DNA of 64,000 nucleotides from Hirsutella rhossiliensis (taxonomy: Eukaryota > Ascomycota > Sordariomycetes > Hypocreales > Ophiocordycipitaceae). The position numbers and the translations under genes are program-made. The stretch spans positions 186,001-250,000 of the forward strand of contig NW_025408687.1 of assembly GCF_020360975.1 (NCBI RefSeq), given 5' to 3'. Positions 48,861 through 59,191 of this stretch are shown one piece after another; within the stretch, counting starts at the first letter, position 1; the number at the start of each line of letters is the position of its first letter. The notes beneath the pieces are model-generated. The model did no database searches, was not told the origin of the DNA, and was given only the letters and a program-made list of their open reading frames with translations.

Positions 48861-48899
48861 AGCTAGGTACCGACCTAGCATCCTAGGTATCTTTAGGTC
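48861..48899. repeat. CCTAGGTA-type motif cluster
   Basis: Contains ctaggtaccgacctag and tcctaggtatctttaggt, members of the dispersed intergenic motif family. Confidence 0.55.
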
Positions 48900-49253
48900 G
48901 TGACTTATCAACTTATCAATCACCGGACGCTTTTGGTTCTTTTCTTAACACCGCGTTTCCTACTTCGGCCATGCTGTGCCTCTTCTCTGGACCTTCAGGG
49001 GGGCGGACGACGACGCACCTTGTGTGTTGCACGCACAGATTCACTTCGCTTGCCACGCACCTGTTGAATCCGGCTACAAGGAGCAATTTCCAGCAGACGA
49101 GAAAGCAAAGTGGCCATCTCTTGTCACGGCTCCGGTCAGGCCAGTAACTCAGATGGTTGGGCACTGGATACAGCGAGGTTAGTGCTTTTCTGTAGGCTCG
49201 TCGCTAGCCTCTGTCGGTACCGGTACTCAAGACTGGCGCAGGCTACTTCCAAC

Positions 49254-49292
49254 GTGGGCAGCGCAGGTGGGCAGCGCAGGTGGGCAGCGCAG
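49254..49292. repeat. Perfect 13-bp tandem repeat, three copies
   Basis: Three exact copies of GTGGGCAGCGCAG at 49254, 49267 and 49280, intergenic. Confidence 0.9.
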
Positions 49293-50902
49293 GGCAAGTC
49301 GTGACGGGACTGGGGGACTTGATGGCCGAACAAGGTATCGGGCCGCTAAGCAAGGTACAGTACAGTCCCAGTCAGGTACGAGAAGCCCGTCTGCCCCCCT
49401 CTCCCACCCTTCCAAGAGTAGGACGCATGCAGCGCCAAGCGAGGTGCTGATAGGCCGCCGTCCAGCATTCTAGCCGCCGGGCCCTCTGTGTCTGTCCCAA
49501 TCACACCTGCTGTGCTCGAGACTAGGCAGGTACCTAGTAGTTAGCAGCCACCTTTGCCGCCCTTTGGTGAATTTTCCTCGAGATTCACGTCCAAACATCC
49601 AATGCGGATGGGGTTTTATCTTGGTCTCTTGTTTGTTGCATTGGCCCCTGCCGTCGTCAGCACGTCCGTGGCTTGCTGCCGTCCAATGCCGCCACAGTGA
49701 GTGAGCGTGCGGCAGTCGGTGGTCCTCCTGGAGCCATGGCCGATTGCACGCATGTACACACGTATATACATGCGCATGTCTGTACATGCTGCCCCGTGAT
49801 TGGCTTGCCAGGTGCTTCAGGCGCTCTCTCTCACCGCAGGCCCGACCTCGCGCTTTTAACATATGCGCCGCTCCTCTCCCTCGCCTTCTCTCCTCTCTGC
49901 TCTCTCTCCCTCTCGCTCTGTGTCTGTTTTAACACACCCTGCGCCTTACAAACCCTCATCACTGTTCTCCCTCTTCCTCCGCCCTCACTCACCTATTAGT
50001 CAATACCACCCACACCCCTGCTTTCCACAAATTGACTCGGTTCCAAAACTGCTCTGCCTCAAACCTCCGACGTCGTCTTGTCTGATCTACCAACCCGAGT
50101 GTCAGACGCCCAAATCACCAAAACAACCCCCTTGAATTCTCTCGCCCACGCCTACTAGCCCTGGTACTTCGGACGCATAGCCCATCGTCGTCGTGGCGGA
50201 CCCGCAACGAGCAGCTGCCCTGCGAAGCCGTCTTGCGGCTCTCACGACTCGCCTCCACCCACGAACCTCTGCAACTGCTCTCCCTGGGGCTCTCGGCGGG
50301 ACCACGAATCGGTTTATGCCGTCCGGATGCCTTCTGCTAACGCCCTCGACTGCCGACCTGTTGCCCTGCTGCTGAGTCGGGCACATCCCAGACTGGATCC
50401 GTGTCTGCCATCTGACACACGATTTGCCCGTCATCGGCCTCGGCACTGGCAGCAGCCCTCGTCCGGGTTGCCAGCCCTGCCGACGGTGCCCCATCGTCGG
50501 TTATAGAATCAGCCCATATCCCTCCACCCTCTCGTCCAGCCCTCCTTCCTTCCTCCTGCCCCATTACTGCATTTTCTCTTCGTCCCCGCGCTCTTGGTCG
50601 CGTCTGTTCACGTTTCGCCTCTCGCACAGACTTCACTTGTCGAGAACTCTCTTTTTTATCCTCTCACGCGCTGTAATCACCGGCAACTTTCTCTCAAATC
50701 CTTCACTGGCGCAGGTCTGGTCACCGTGCTCCGACTATTCTTTGATCCTTTGGACCGCATCCGTCCTTCGTCAAATCGCTTCGAATTTGCATCTTTTGCA
50801 CCTCATCGTCCCACGGGTGGGTTCCGAAGAGGAAAGCCGAGTTGCCCAACGGTCACCAAGCAATAATCCGAACCCAGCAGCAGACAGGAGTGGAAAAACA
50901 TC

Positions 50903-51407
50903 ATGGGCAAGCTCATCAAGAACCACTGGGCCCGGCTCATTATCCTCACGGCTGCAATCTGTACGTTGTCTCAACTCCAGATGTCGACGTCCATGACAGG
51001 ATGCTAACAAGCCATGTACAGACCAAGTGGCCGCTGCCATCGAGGGCTTCTTCTGGCCCAAGATCTTCTGGGATTTTATCACGCGAAACCTTGACGCGGC
51101 CGTCAGGCCCGTGCCCGTCTTGCAAATCATCAACCTCCTCTTTGGCCTCGGCCTGCTCGCTCTCGAGTGGCCCCTCGGCTTTGTCGCCGGCACCGGCCTT
51201 CACCGCTCCCTCGAGTTCCGGCTGGCCGTCTTGCCGCTGACGGCGCTGGCCTCGGTGCTCATGTACCAGTCCACCAACTCGGCCATCTACTACATGATCG
51301 GCATGGGCGCCTACTTTTGGGCCTACAGCGAGGGCGAGATGATTTGCGCCAAGCCCTGGACCCTGCCGCAGCGAGAGGTGCGAGGAGGCATGGGCCTCAA
51401 GGCGTAA
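50903..51407 (+). CDS. noxD: Four-span membrane protein, NoxD/PRO41 (p22phox-like) candidate
   Basis: Exons 50903-50960 and 51022-51407 give 147 aa. Four hydrophobic segments are visible: about residues 9-28, 48-72, 84-102 and 108-124. Their order and landmark residues parallel the p22phox subunit of NADPH oxidases: an acidic-aromatic-Pro ending to span 2 (ALEWPLGF), RLAVLPLTALASVL in span 3, and a GAYFWAYSEGE segment at the end of span 4. Fungal NoxD/PRO41 is an ER membrane partner of the superoxide-producing NoxA and is needed for fruiting bodies and hyphal fusion. The Pro-rich tail of animal p22phox is absent. The assignment rests on pattern and memory of the family, so it could also be listed as a conserved fungal DUF membrane protein. 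The gene itself is certain. Confidence 0.72.
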
Positions 51408-52680
51408 CGACCTGATGTGGATATTCGACGTACACGCGCATCATGAATCCACGACGGGAGAAGGAAAACAAGGCACGATAATTTCGGATGTATCCCTTAT
51501 TTCTTCTCGTCTACCTTGGAAATTTGCATTTAGCATTTTGCATCTAGCGTTGGCGTTGGTATTCTCGTTGCCCTGCCTGTATGGAAACAGGGCACGGGCG
51601 GGGGCAAACTCCCCGAGAGCAGATGTAATTTAGCTCAAGGAAAGGAAAGAACGGAAGGCTTCAACTCCCAAACTCTCGCATCCCCACTTCCTCTCACTCT
51701 TGTCGTTGCGCGCACGTGTGTGTGGTGCGTGTGTGCGTCCAAGTGCGTGCACTCCGACGTGCCACGCAAGCAGGGCGCATCCATGGCCGCCGAGGCGCGC
51801 ACCCACGAGCTGGCGTTGAGACCCGGATGAGACAAACCACCGCCCGCACCATGACACCCAACCCAAGGTCTCTGACAAGCCTCTCTCCACTTCCCAACGT
51901 GCCTCGGTTTCCTCTGTCGAAGGCTCAGCAACCCCCATACACGCTCCCTACCCCGCCTCATCCCGCCGTCCCCACCCCTGGCTGCATCCGAGCGGCGGTA
52001 CCTCGCTGCTGCTCCGGACCGGTACTGGGACCTGGGTTGTACCGACCCGTCCCCCCTTTGCCGCGGCCAGGCGCAAATCTCGGGGTTGCGCGGCTTGTGC
52101 CTTTTGCGTCTCGGTACCCGTGCCTCTGTATTGTACTCCCCAGGGCACGGAATAATGCGCGAAAACCCCCGTCGGCCGCCATCCCACCCCCTCTGCCCCT
52201 CTTTAGATGCTTCTTGCTCCCCGCTATACTCTGTGCAGGACATAACACGCAGCGCCACAGTTCCAAGAGTGTCGCTGGTTATGAGCCATGTGCGCCTCCT
52301 TCTTTTCCTACTGGAAGCTCAACTCGGCCAAGGCCCAGCATGGAAGGGAATGGGGCCCAAGTTCCCGGTGGCATATTAGAGCATCAAAGGGCGACAGGTT
52401 CAAAGTAGAAGTGCGACGTTGAGCAATCTTTGTCAGGCAGGCATACGCCGGCCTCACGCTCGGAACCATCCAGGCCTTTCGGAATACTCTGTATTTGTCT
52501 ACTCCCCTGCTCCGTCGTCATCAGGTAAGATAACACAGGGTGTCCATGCCGTCCTGCCAGCATTCCTTATTCGAGGCTCGTAAGTCGTTTTGCGTTGCCT
52601 CCTTCCCCTCGTCTCTTGCCGGGTAAGCCGTTGCACCATGCGCTTGAGCCAACGGCACCGCCCCTGTCCACGCCAGTCCT
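51408..52680. other. Convergent 3' flanks of the NoxD-like gene and rtc3
   Basis: 1.27 kb between two convergent genes. GT-rich DNA lies near 51714-51745. Overlapping frames as long as 230 codons are low-complexity and unrecognised. Confidence 0.5.
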
Positions 52681-53281
52681 TTAATGAGCATTCATGGAGC
52701 TCATTGAGTCGTTCTTGGGCCCTTGCCGGTCGGACATCTTGACAAAATCAAAGTATTAGACGCGATTGTCACTTTTGTCAAGGGCTTGGGCCATCGTAGG
52801 GAAGCCGTGCGTACCTCTGAATTCTGCATGTGGCCCTTCTCTAGGATCTGCTTGATCACCTCCTCATCGACCGAGGTGCCAAACTGGTTGTCCAGCGTGG
52901 CCTTTGACGCCGTGTCCATCATGCCCTGAGTGCCCTGCCTACAAGACAGAGTCAGCTGCCTCGGCGTTCACCACGAATTGAAGCCAGGGCCCATGGCAAG
53001 GTGGCATCCCAGATGGCAGTTGCCAACCTCGATCATCGTAGAAATCAAGGTGGGAGCTGCAGGCAAGAAGATAACGCTGGAAAGGGGGGGGGGGGATCCA
53101 AGCCATTCATTACTCACTTGTGCGTCACAAAGATCTTAAAGGCCGAGACAAAGTGCGCCAAGGGAACGCTCTTGTCCGCCAGCCACTTCTTGTACGTCGC
53201 CTCGTCGTCCACGAGAACAATAAAGTCCTCGTCCTTGCCCTTGTAGTGGACCTTGACCTGAGAAGCCTCGCCTCGAGTCAT
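52681..53281 (-). CDS. RTC3: SBDS-domain protein, Rtc3 type
   Basis: A small protein with an SBDS (Shwachman-Bodian-Diamond) N-terminal-like domain. Yeast Rtc3 is stress-induced and was found in a telomere-capping screen; a role in RNA metabolism is proposed. Exons on the complement 53118-53281, 52815-52938 and 52681-52737 give 114 aa, close to the 111 aa of yeast. Recognisable segments are VKVHYKGKDEDFIVLVDDE, TASKATLDNQFGTSVDEEVI and KQILEKGHMQNSE. Intron 1 (179 nt) contains a run of 12 G (+ strand, near 53084). The last exon adds a short Ser/Met-rich tail after an unusual CAAG acceptor. A perfect CRE lies 63 bp upstream of the ATG. Confidence 0.88.
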
Positions 53282-54243
53282 TTTGCTATCGACGGAGCGG
53301 TGTGACGGTAGTTGTTTGAAGAATTTGAAGGCGGGGTATCGCGTGACGTCAATCCTTCACTGAGGGACGTTCACTGTAGGTGTGCAGGGCGTACGGCTGG
53401 CCTTGGACTCGATGAATCGGTCAACTGAGGGTGGTGAAAGAGGTTGGTTTGTCTTTGCAAGCTGATGGGGTTTTGTTGTTCAATTGGCGAGGTCGCGAGG
53501 AGTTGAGGGAGGAAGTGGGAGGGAGAGAGGGAGAGAGGGAGAGAGAGGAGGGAAAGTAGGAAGCGGGCTCGGCCTTAAAGGGAAGCTTGGGCTCGTTGTG
53601 CCGCGGGAGGAGCTTGGCTGGGAGCTACGTCATTGTGCTGGGCGCTCACGAGGTACCTCCTTTCCCGGTACACGCGGTTGGTACATCAGGTCATTTGTGC
53701 TCCTCTCATTCCTGCACTTCTCCCGTGCCCAAGGTGATGCAGAATTGGTCTCCGTCAGCTACAGTAAGTACTGCAGCACCTCGACGAGCTGGCCTCGCCC
53801 AAGCAAGACCCAAAACTGCCTACTCCCCTAGCTTGGGTCAGTATCCGTACCTAACCTAGGTAAAGAGCAAGGCACGGCAAGCTGTGTGTACCTTGTACCT
53901 TGGCAAGACAGTTGCTCCGCCGCCTCCACAGAATCCACTCCCATCACCACCAACAGCGTCTACGTCATCGGCTGCCCACTCATCCATCCATTGCCTCATC
54001 CTTGATCCACTCGCCACGAATCTTGCACTTTGGCATGCCCACTCTGCACTTTGTATAATCTGTCGCTCCTGCAAGACACCGCGCCGTGCCATAGGCCTGG
54101 CTAAACCCCACCCCACCATAAAGCCCAACGACGAGACCAATGACATGCCCTCTGCTACCCTTCAAATAAGTGAGCTGTCCAACCGGTCCCCACAAACCAT
54201 CGTCCCGTCTCCAAGCCCCTCCAAGCGGCTTCAAGGCAATCGC
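53282..54243. promoter_or_regulatory. rtc3 promoter and 3' flank of the RhoGEF gene
   Basis: 960 bp. It contains the CRE at 53344, a GA-rich tract near 53500-53560 and a CCTAGGTA-type motif at about 53846-53863. No gene is seen. Confidence 0.5.
53344..53351. promoter_or_regulatory. Perfect CRE palindrome TGACGTCA in the rtc3 promoter
   Basis: An exact 8-bp CREB/ATF site centred about 66 bp upstream of the rtc3 ATG. Position and exactness make a bZIP (Atf1/Sko1-type) stress input plausible; binding is inferred. Confidence 0.55.
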
Positions 54244-57200
54244 CTATCGAAAAATACTCCTGAATCCGTGGCCTACTCCATCGCTCTTGTTCCCATCAGA
54301 CTTGTCCCGCTGGCCGCGGATCGAAACCTCATCGCCAGCTCTCTGGCACTTGTTCTCCATATCCACGTGCGATTTCGACTTCGCAGGCAGTCTACATTCG
54401 CCCAACCGCAGGCTGTTGGCCGACGTTGCGCGCAATGCCGTGCCTTCATCTCCACTCGTCCTTCGGGTCATTTTTGCGCGGCGAGCGGTCCTCGTACCCG
54501 CCAAGCTTATATGCTCCGCATCGACCTCTGCCTTTGACCCGGCAGGGACCCCACGCCCAATTCGAGCTCTCTTCGTTCTTCGTATCGTGTCCGCATCCGC
54601 GCCCTTGCAATCTGGCCAAACGTCATCGGTCGAGCTTTTCCAGCCGCGGCGCTTGAAATCCACTCTGCTGGGAGCATCATCAGTGGGCTTCGACTTATGC
54701 GTTAGACTGCCAGATCTCCGAGCGAAGGAACTGGTGATGCTCGCAACACTGAGCTTCCTCATCACTGTCGATGCCGAGGCCCGAACCAGATGTTCGCTCC
54801 GTGCCCGAGTCGTCATGCCCGGAAAAGGAAGTACCTCTCGGCTCCAGACGTCGGCTAGCAGCGCCTCCAGCCGCGCCCGCTCGCTGCGAGCCGGTGACAG
54901 TACAGACATCCGCGCATGCGTGGCCAGAAGAGACTGCGAGCGGTTGATGGTCAACGCTGCTGAGGCGCTGCTGGCCGTGTCCCGTACGACGCTCGTGTTC
55001 TTCAGCACAACTTGGCACAGCGGTGATTTCGGACCAACAGTCGTGGCCCGATGAATTGACACGCGCCGAGCAATGGTACCTGCGACTCACGGTTAGAGCT
55101 CTCGTCTTTCGTCGGTCAGTCGCAGCGTACGGGTACCGACCTGGCTTGCCAAACACAGTGCCCAGGCTTTTCATGTCCAAGTCCATAGAGCCGAAGCAAC
55201 TGGGATCCCTTGGCTCGGAGCTGTCCTTGACCGGCCGGGACAGCCTTGTCCGCCATTCCACCTCCTCCTTTGGCGTGCAGGCCGTCATGATCATCTCGTA
55301 CAGCTGATGGTCGCATTCAAAGACCAGTTTCCAGGAAAAGGGGGCCGTATGGCATTGGAGTCCTTTACATCCGTTAGCCAGAGACGACACCCACAATGCC
55401 GAGAGCAAATCAAGCCGCCATCTCACCTCGCCCGTTGTCGATATCCTCAATGCTAGCCCCGTTCAAATTGATGCAGGCATGGATGATATATATTTGATCT
55501 GCTTTCCCCGCCGAGGCAAGGCAGAGGACGTCGCGGTATAAAAGACAGATCAAGTACTGTCCATCGACTCCACTCGGTGATTGCCAACAGACGTGCAGCG
55601 TGCCGCAAAGACGAATGTGGCCAAAGGAGCGAACTCGATTCTTGGACACGGCATCAAGCCTCTACGATAGGGTGAGCCCATGGTCTTGACACTTACTGTC
55701 ACGGGCTCGGGGCGACCTGTACCTTGTTGGAAAATACCAGCCGGTCTTGCAGCAGCCAGGTTCTCTCGAGCGTGGCCTTGGTCAGAGAATCGTCGGTGGC
55801 ACGATTGATTTCCGCCATTGCCTCTCGCAGCCTCGTAAGAACGCTGTCAACTTCCATGTGCGAGTTGGGGCAATCCGACACCGGCGTGTGTTTGAGGAGT
55901 TCGGCGAAGAGGAGCGGATATTTGCAGACCCTCTGGATGGGCTACCGATGATGGTTAGCTCACTGGGTTCCAACCAGCATGCAGCGACTCACCTTGACCA
56001 GCAAGTCTCCCATTGTCAGGGCCTTTTTGGACTTTTCGTCGGCATTTTTGGCGGAGCCGAGGATTGACGCAAGCGTTTCGAGGCCCTTTTGATACGTCTC
56101 CCATTGCGGCATGGCCTGGTTGGCCGAGGCAACGTCCTTGATCATCAACTCATATTTTGCTCCATACTCCTTATATATGAAGAACCGATTCATCTGGAGT
56201 GCAGTTAGTGGGACTCGTTACACCGTGTAAGGCGCAAGAATCATAAAGGGGCAGCACCTTTTTGGCAAAGATCTTGGCCACTTCTGCCGCCACCTGAGGC
56301 TCCGTCGTCATCCCAGGAACACCTTGAAGGTACGCCATTCGGTTGTTGTGTCCCATAACCCCATCCACGCTGGTCCATCGGCGATGCCCCGGCCCATCGA
56401 TCGCAAGCGGGCTCGTCCTGGTGGCAAGGCTTGGGGTCATTTGAGACTGGGTGTATTCTGAGTGAGGTACCGCTTGATGGAGCTCGCCGAGAATCTCCTC
56501 ATGAAGCTCCACGATTTCAGTAAGGTTCTTGTTGATTGATGATCGCAGACCCATGCACATGGCGGGGAGCGAGGCCAGAATGGTGACATAGACCTAGTGC
56601 ACCGTCAACGTCTCAGTCATGAAGACAGATGGCAGTGGGACATACGTTCATGAGAAAGCGAACATCTCCAATGTAGCCCTCCTCTGTGCTGATGAGCTCC
56701 TCCAAGATGCGTCGCCGTTGCAGAGCACGTTCGGTCGCGGCCGCATCGATCACGTCCACCTTGTCGAGCATGGCGCTGTCTTCGGAGACCCTTGGTCCAG
56801 AGGCAGAAGCTACACTGCTGCGATCCGTTCGGGAGACGCATTGCGAGAGCGCGTTGTTTCTCCTGGACCGCGCCACGATACTGACGCTGGCGAGGCTGAC
56901 GCTAGCACTTCGAACAGCCGAGACGAACCTGAATGACGAGCCTGAGGACGAGGACTCTTGATTGCCCGACGCTCGAGGGGAGACGTGCTCGTCGTGTTCC
57001 GGGCCCAGGAACCATTGGGGATGAGTTCCAGCGTTCGAACCCCACAAGGGGGGCCTCTGCCTCGCCTTTCGGTGAAAGGATCGCACCCATTTGTGGAAGG
57101 GTCGTGCAACATGGGGTCCCTCGTTTTCAGGCGCATCTTCAGTCGGCTGCTCGATGTCATGTAGGGCGCGTGCCGCGCGTCTGGTGGACCCTGGCGCCCG

Positions 57201-57431
57201 GAGAGTTTCCCCAAGCTTCTCGATGCTTTCCGACGTCTTGAGGATGTCAAAGCCTTCGATACGGAGGCCCCCAAGCCCCAATGCCAACTCGGCTTGATTG
57301 GCGCTCGGCCGCAGCCCGTCGTTGTCCAGGTGCAGGCTCTGATCATCGATCGAGCGGCCATGTTGGCTGCAGTGACGAATGCCAGGAGTCGAAGCACGGG
57401 GAGGAGAGGACGAGGGCGAAGAGGCAGACAT
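54244..57431 (-). CDS. Rho guanine nucleotide exchange factor (DH and PH-like)
   Basis: Activates Rho/Cdc42-type GTPases by promoting GDP release. Exons on the complement 56646-57431, 56258-56593, 55993-56193, 55723-55941, 55427-55661, 55141-55362 and 54244-55079 give 944 aa. All six introns are GT-AG, 51-64 nt. A disordered Ser-rich N-terminus of about 235 residues precedes the Dbl homology domain, about 240-505. It opens with RRRILEELISTEEGYIGDVRFLMN and carries the signature PIQRVCKYPLLFAELLK near 442-458. A PH-like region follows at about 515-640 (FGHIRLCGTLHVCW, FSWKLVFECD). The last 280 residues are basic, Ser/Arg-rich and without a recognised domain. I cannot assign it to a specific yeast GEF. 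Confidence 0.9.
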
Positions 57432-59191
57432 GGCGCAGCTGCGAAGGCGGAAGAGGAGCAGGTCCAAAAAAGAAGATGCAAAATTGGCTCCAAGAAGACA
57501 CCAAAGGAGCAAAGAAAACAATCGGCAGAGGGTCAAATCATGTCGGCCAGATAGAAGCAGGCAGCCAAGAAGAATGATACAGACGGGACGAGGGATGACG
57601 GAGAAGAAAGCGGAGCGAGGGGACCTCTGAGGGGCGAAGAGCAGCCAGCTGGAGAGGCAAGCCCGCGGCGACATCAACTTGAGGAAGGAGCAGCACAACT
57701 TCGGCCGCCTGGCCTGTCGCCCGCGCGGGAGCACATGACGGGCAGACCAGGAAGGAGCCGGTTCATGGAAGAGCGGCGAGGTAAGGCCTTTGGCTTGTCT
57801 GGTTACGTAGGCGCAAGAGTTGATGGGCTTGATGGCTCAGTCAGACGGATGCTCCCCGAACCGCCGCAGTTCGTAATTGTCTCACGACTCGTACGGCATC
57901 GGGGGGTGTCACGCGCCGGAGAAGCTGGGCGGACCGCTGCGGAGGAGAGAGGGCAGGCAGGGTCCCCGGGGGGCAGACGCGCATTGAATGTTGATGCGAG
58001 TTCTCGGCGAAGAGGAAGCCGTCGTGTGGAGGAGTATACCAAGGTTGAGAGGCCAGCTGCTCTCGACGCATCGACGCCAAGGGCATCCGCGGAAAAGACT
58101 TGGTGTCGAGCTGTCCAAGTTACCAAGCATGGCATCGGCCTCGATGCCGGGGTCGACGGACCTTGTCCGGTACGAGGGCAGCCGCTGCGGTGACGTCTCT
58201 CAGCCGTGAGGAAGATTCGACCCACGACGCATTCGACGCGCACGGAGTCTTGGCCGGCCGAGGAGCGCTGTCATTCTGGTGAATGGACCTTGGAGGTCAA
58301 GCCACGCAGTACAACCACAGCGGTTTGTGCCGCATGCACCTCCAATGGCGCAGCGTGCGGGCTGTGGGGCGCTCTGTGTGCACCGAGCGGCGCAAAAGGC
58401 ACACCTAGGAATTGTCCGTGGCCTACCGGCTCGAGCTCACCTTGGGGTGAGAGATGTAGGCGGTATGTTGGTGTACGGGGAGAAATCACCACTCTACCCA
58501 GGTGGCTTCGCCTTTCCATGGCCACGATGGCCTCGCAAACGCCGCTGCAGAAAGGCCTATCGCTTCGCCTGCGGGGTCAGGCAGCGAGGCGGCTGGAGGT
58601 TGCCTGAACCGCCGTGTTACAGGCTGCAAGGGCGAGACCCCGCCGTTGCTTCGACTCCGTAAGCCGGCCTGGAACCTTCGGAGCGGCGGAGCTCGAGCTA
58701 GACCCAGCCCGGCAAGCTAAGCCGCCGCGTGCCTTGTAGATATGCCGGTACCTTTTGCGTGCCTGCAGCAGCGCCGAGGTACGTGGCGTTCCTCAGGATG
58801 ACATGTACCGCGCGATTGGTGGCCGCAGCTGGCTTCCCGAACGAACACGTTACAAGGTTTTTGGCCTTCTCGCGCAACGAGCACCGCACCACTCTCTCGC
58901 CAACCTTCTCTTCTCCGCCGCGTGGAGTCCTTGTTTGACCATTTCCGTCCGACAAATCTGCCATGCTGAGCCGTCACTGACCGGTTCTCTCTTCGCCTTG
59001 TTCCCTCTCGTCTTCCCGCACTCTCTTGTTCCTGTACACCCCTTCGCTGAGCCAGAGACGACTGCGCCGCGGTGCTTCCCTCAGTAACAGCCTCGATCCC
59101 ATCAGCTGTCTGTCACCTTGCTCGACCCGCCGCTGAATCCGAGTCCTCCGATCTCTGCGTGCGAGCCGTCTCGGCGCGAATCCTCTTCGCC
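57432..59191. promoter_or_regulatory. Divergent promoter region of the RhoGEF and SERCA genes
   Basis: 1.76 kb between divergent starts. The 58970-59190 segment is pyrimidine-rich, as expected for the leader of an abundant ATPase transcript. No coding feature, tRNA or repeat is recognised. Confidence 0.5.

Larger units (their letters stand above)
47089..50902. other. 3.8-kb intergenic region upstream of the NoxD-like gene
   Basis: Contains a 13-bp tandem repeat near 49254, TACC/TAGG palindromes near 48861 and 49522, alternating tacacacgtatatacatg-like DNA near 49754 and a strongly pyrimidine-rich stretch from about 49860 to 50900 that is probably the NoxD-like leader. Open frames are short and unrecognised; one of 60 codons at 50193-50375 could be an upstream ORF. 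Confidence 0.45.

Noticed and set aside
54170..55054. A 294-codon + strand frame opposite the last RhoGEF exon
   Set aside because: The - strand exon closes frame with six upstream exons of a DH/PH protein; the + frame is composition-driven.
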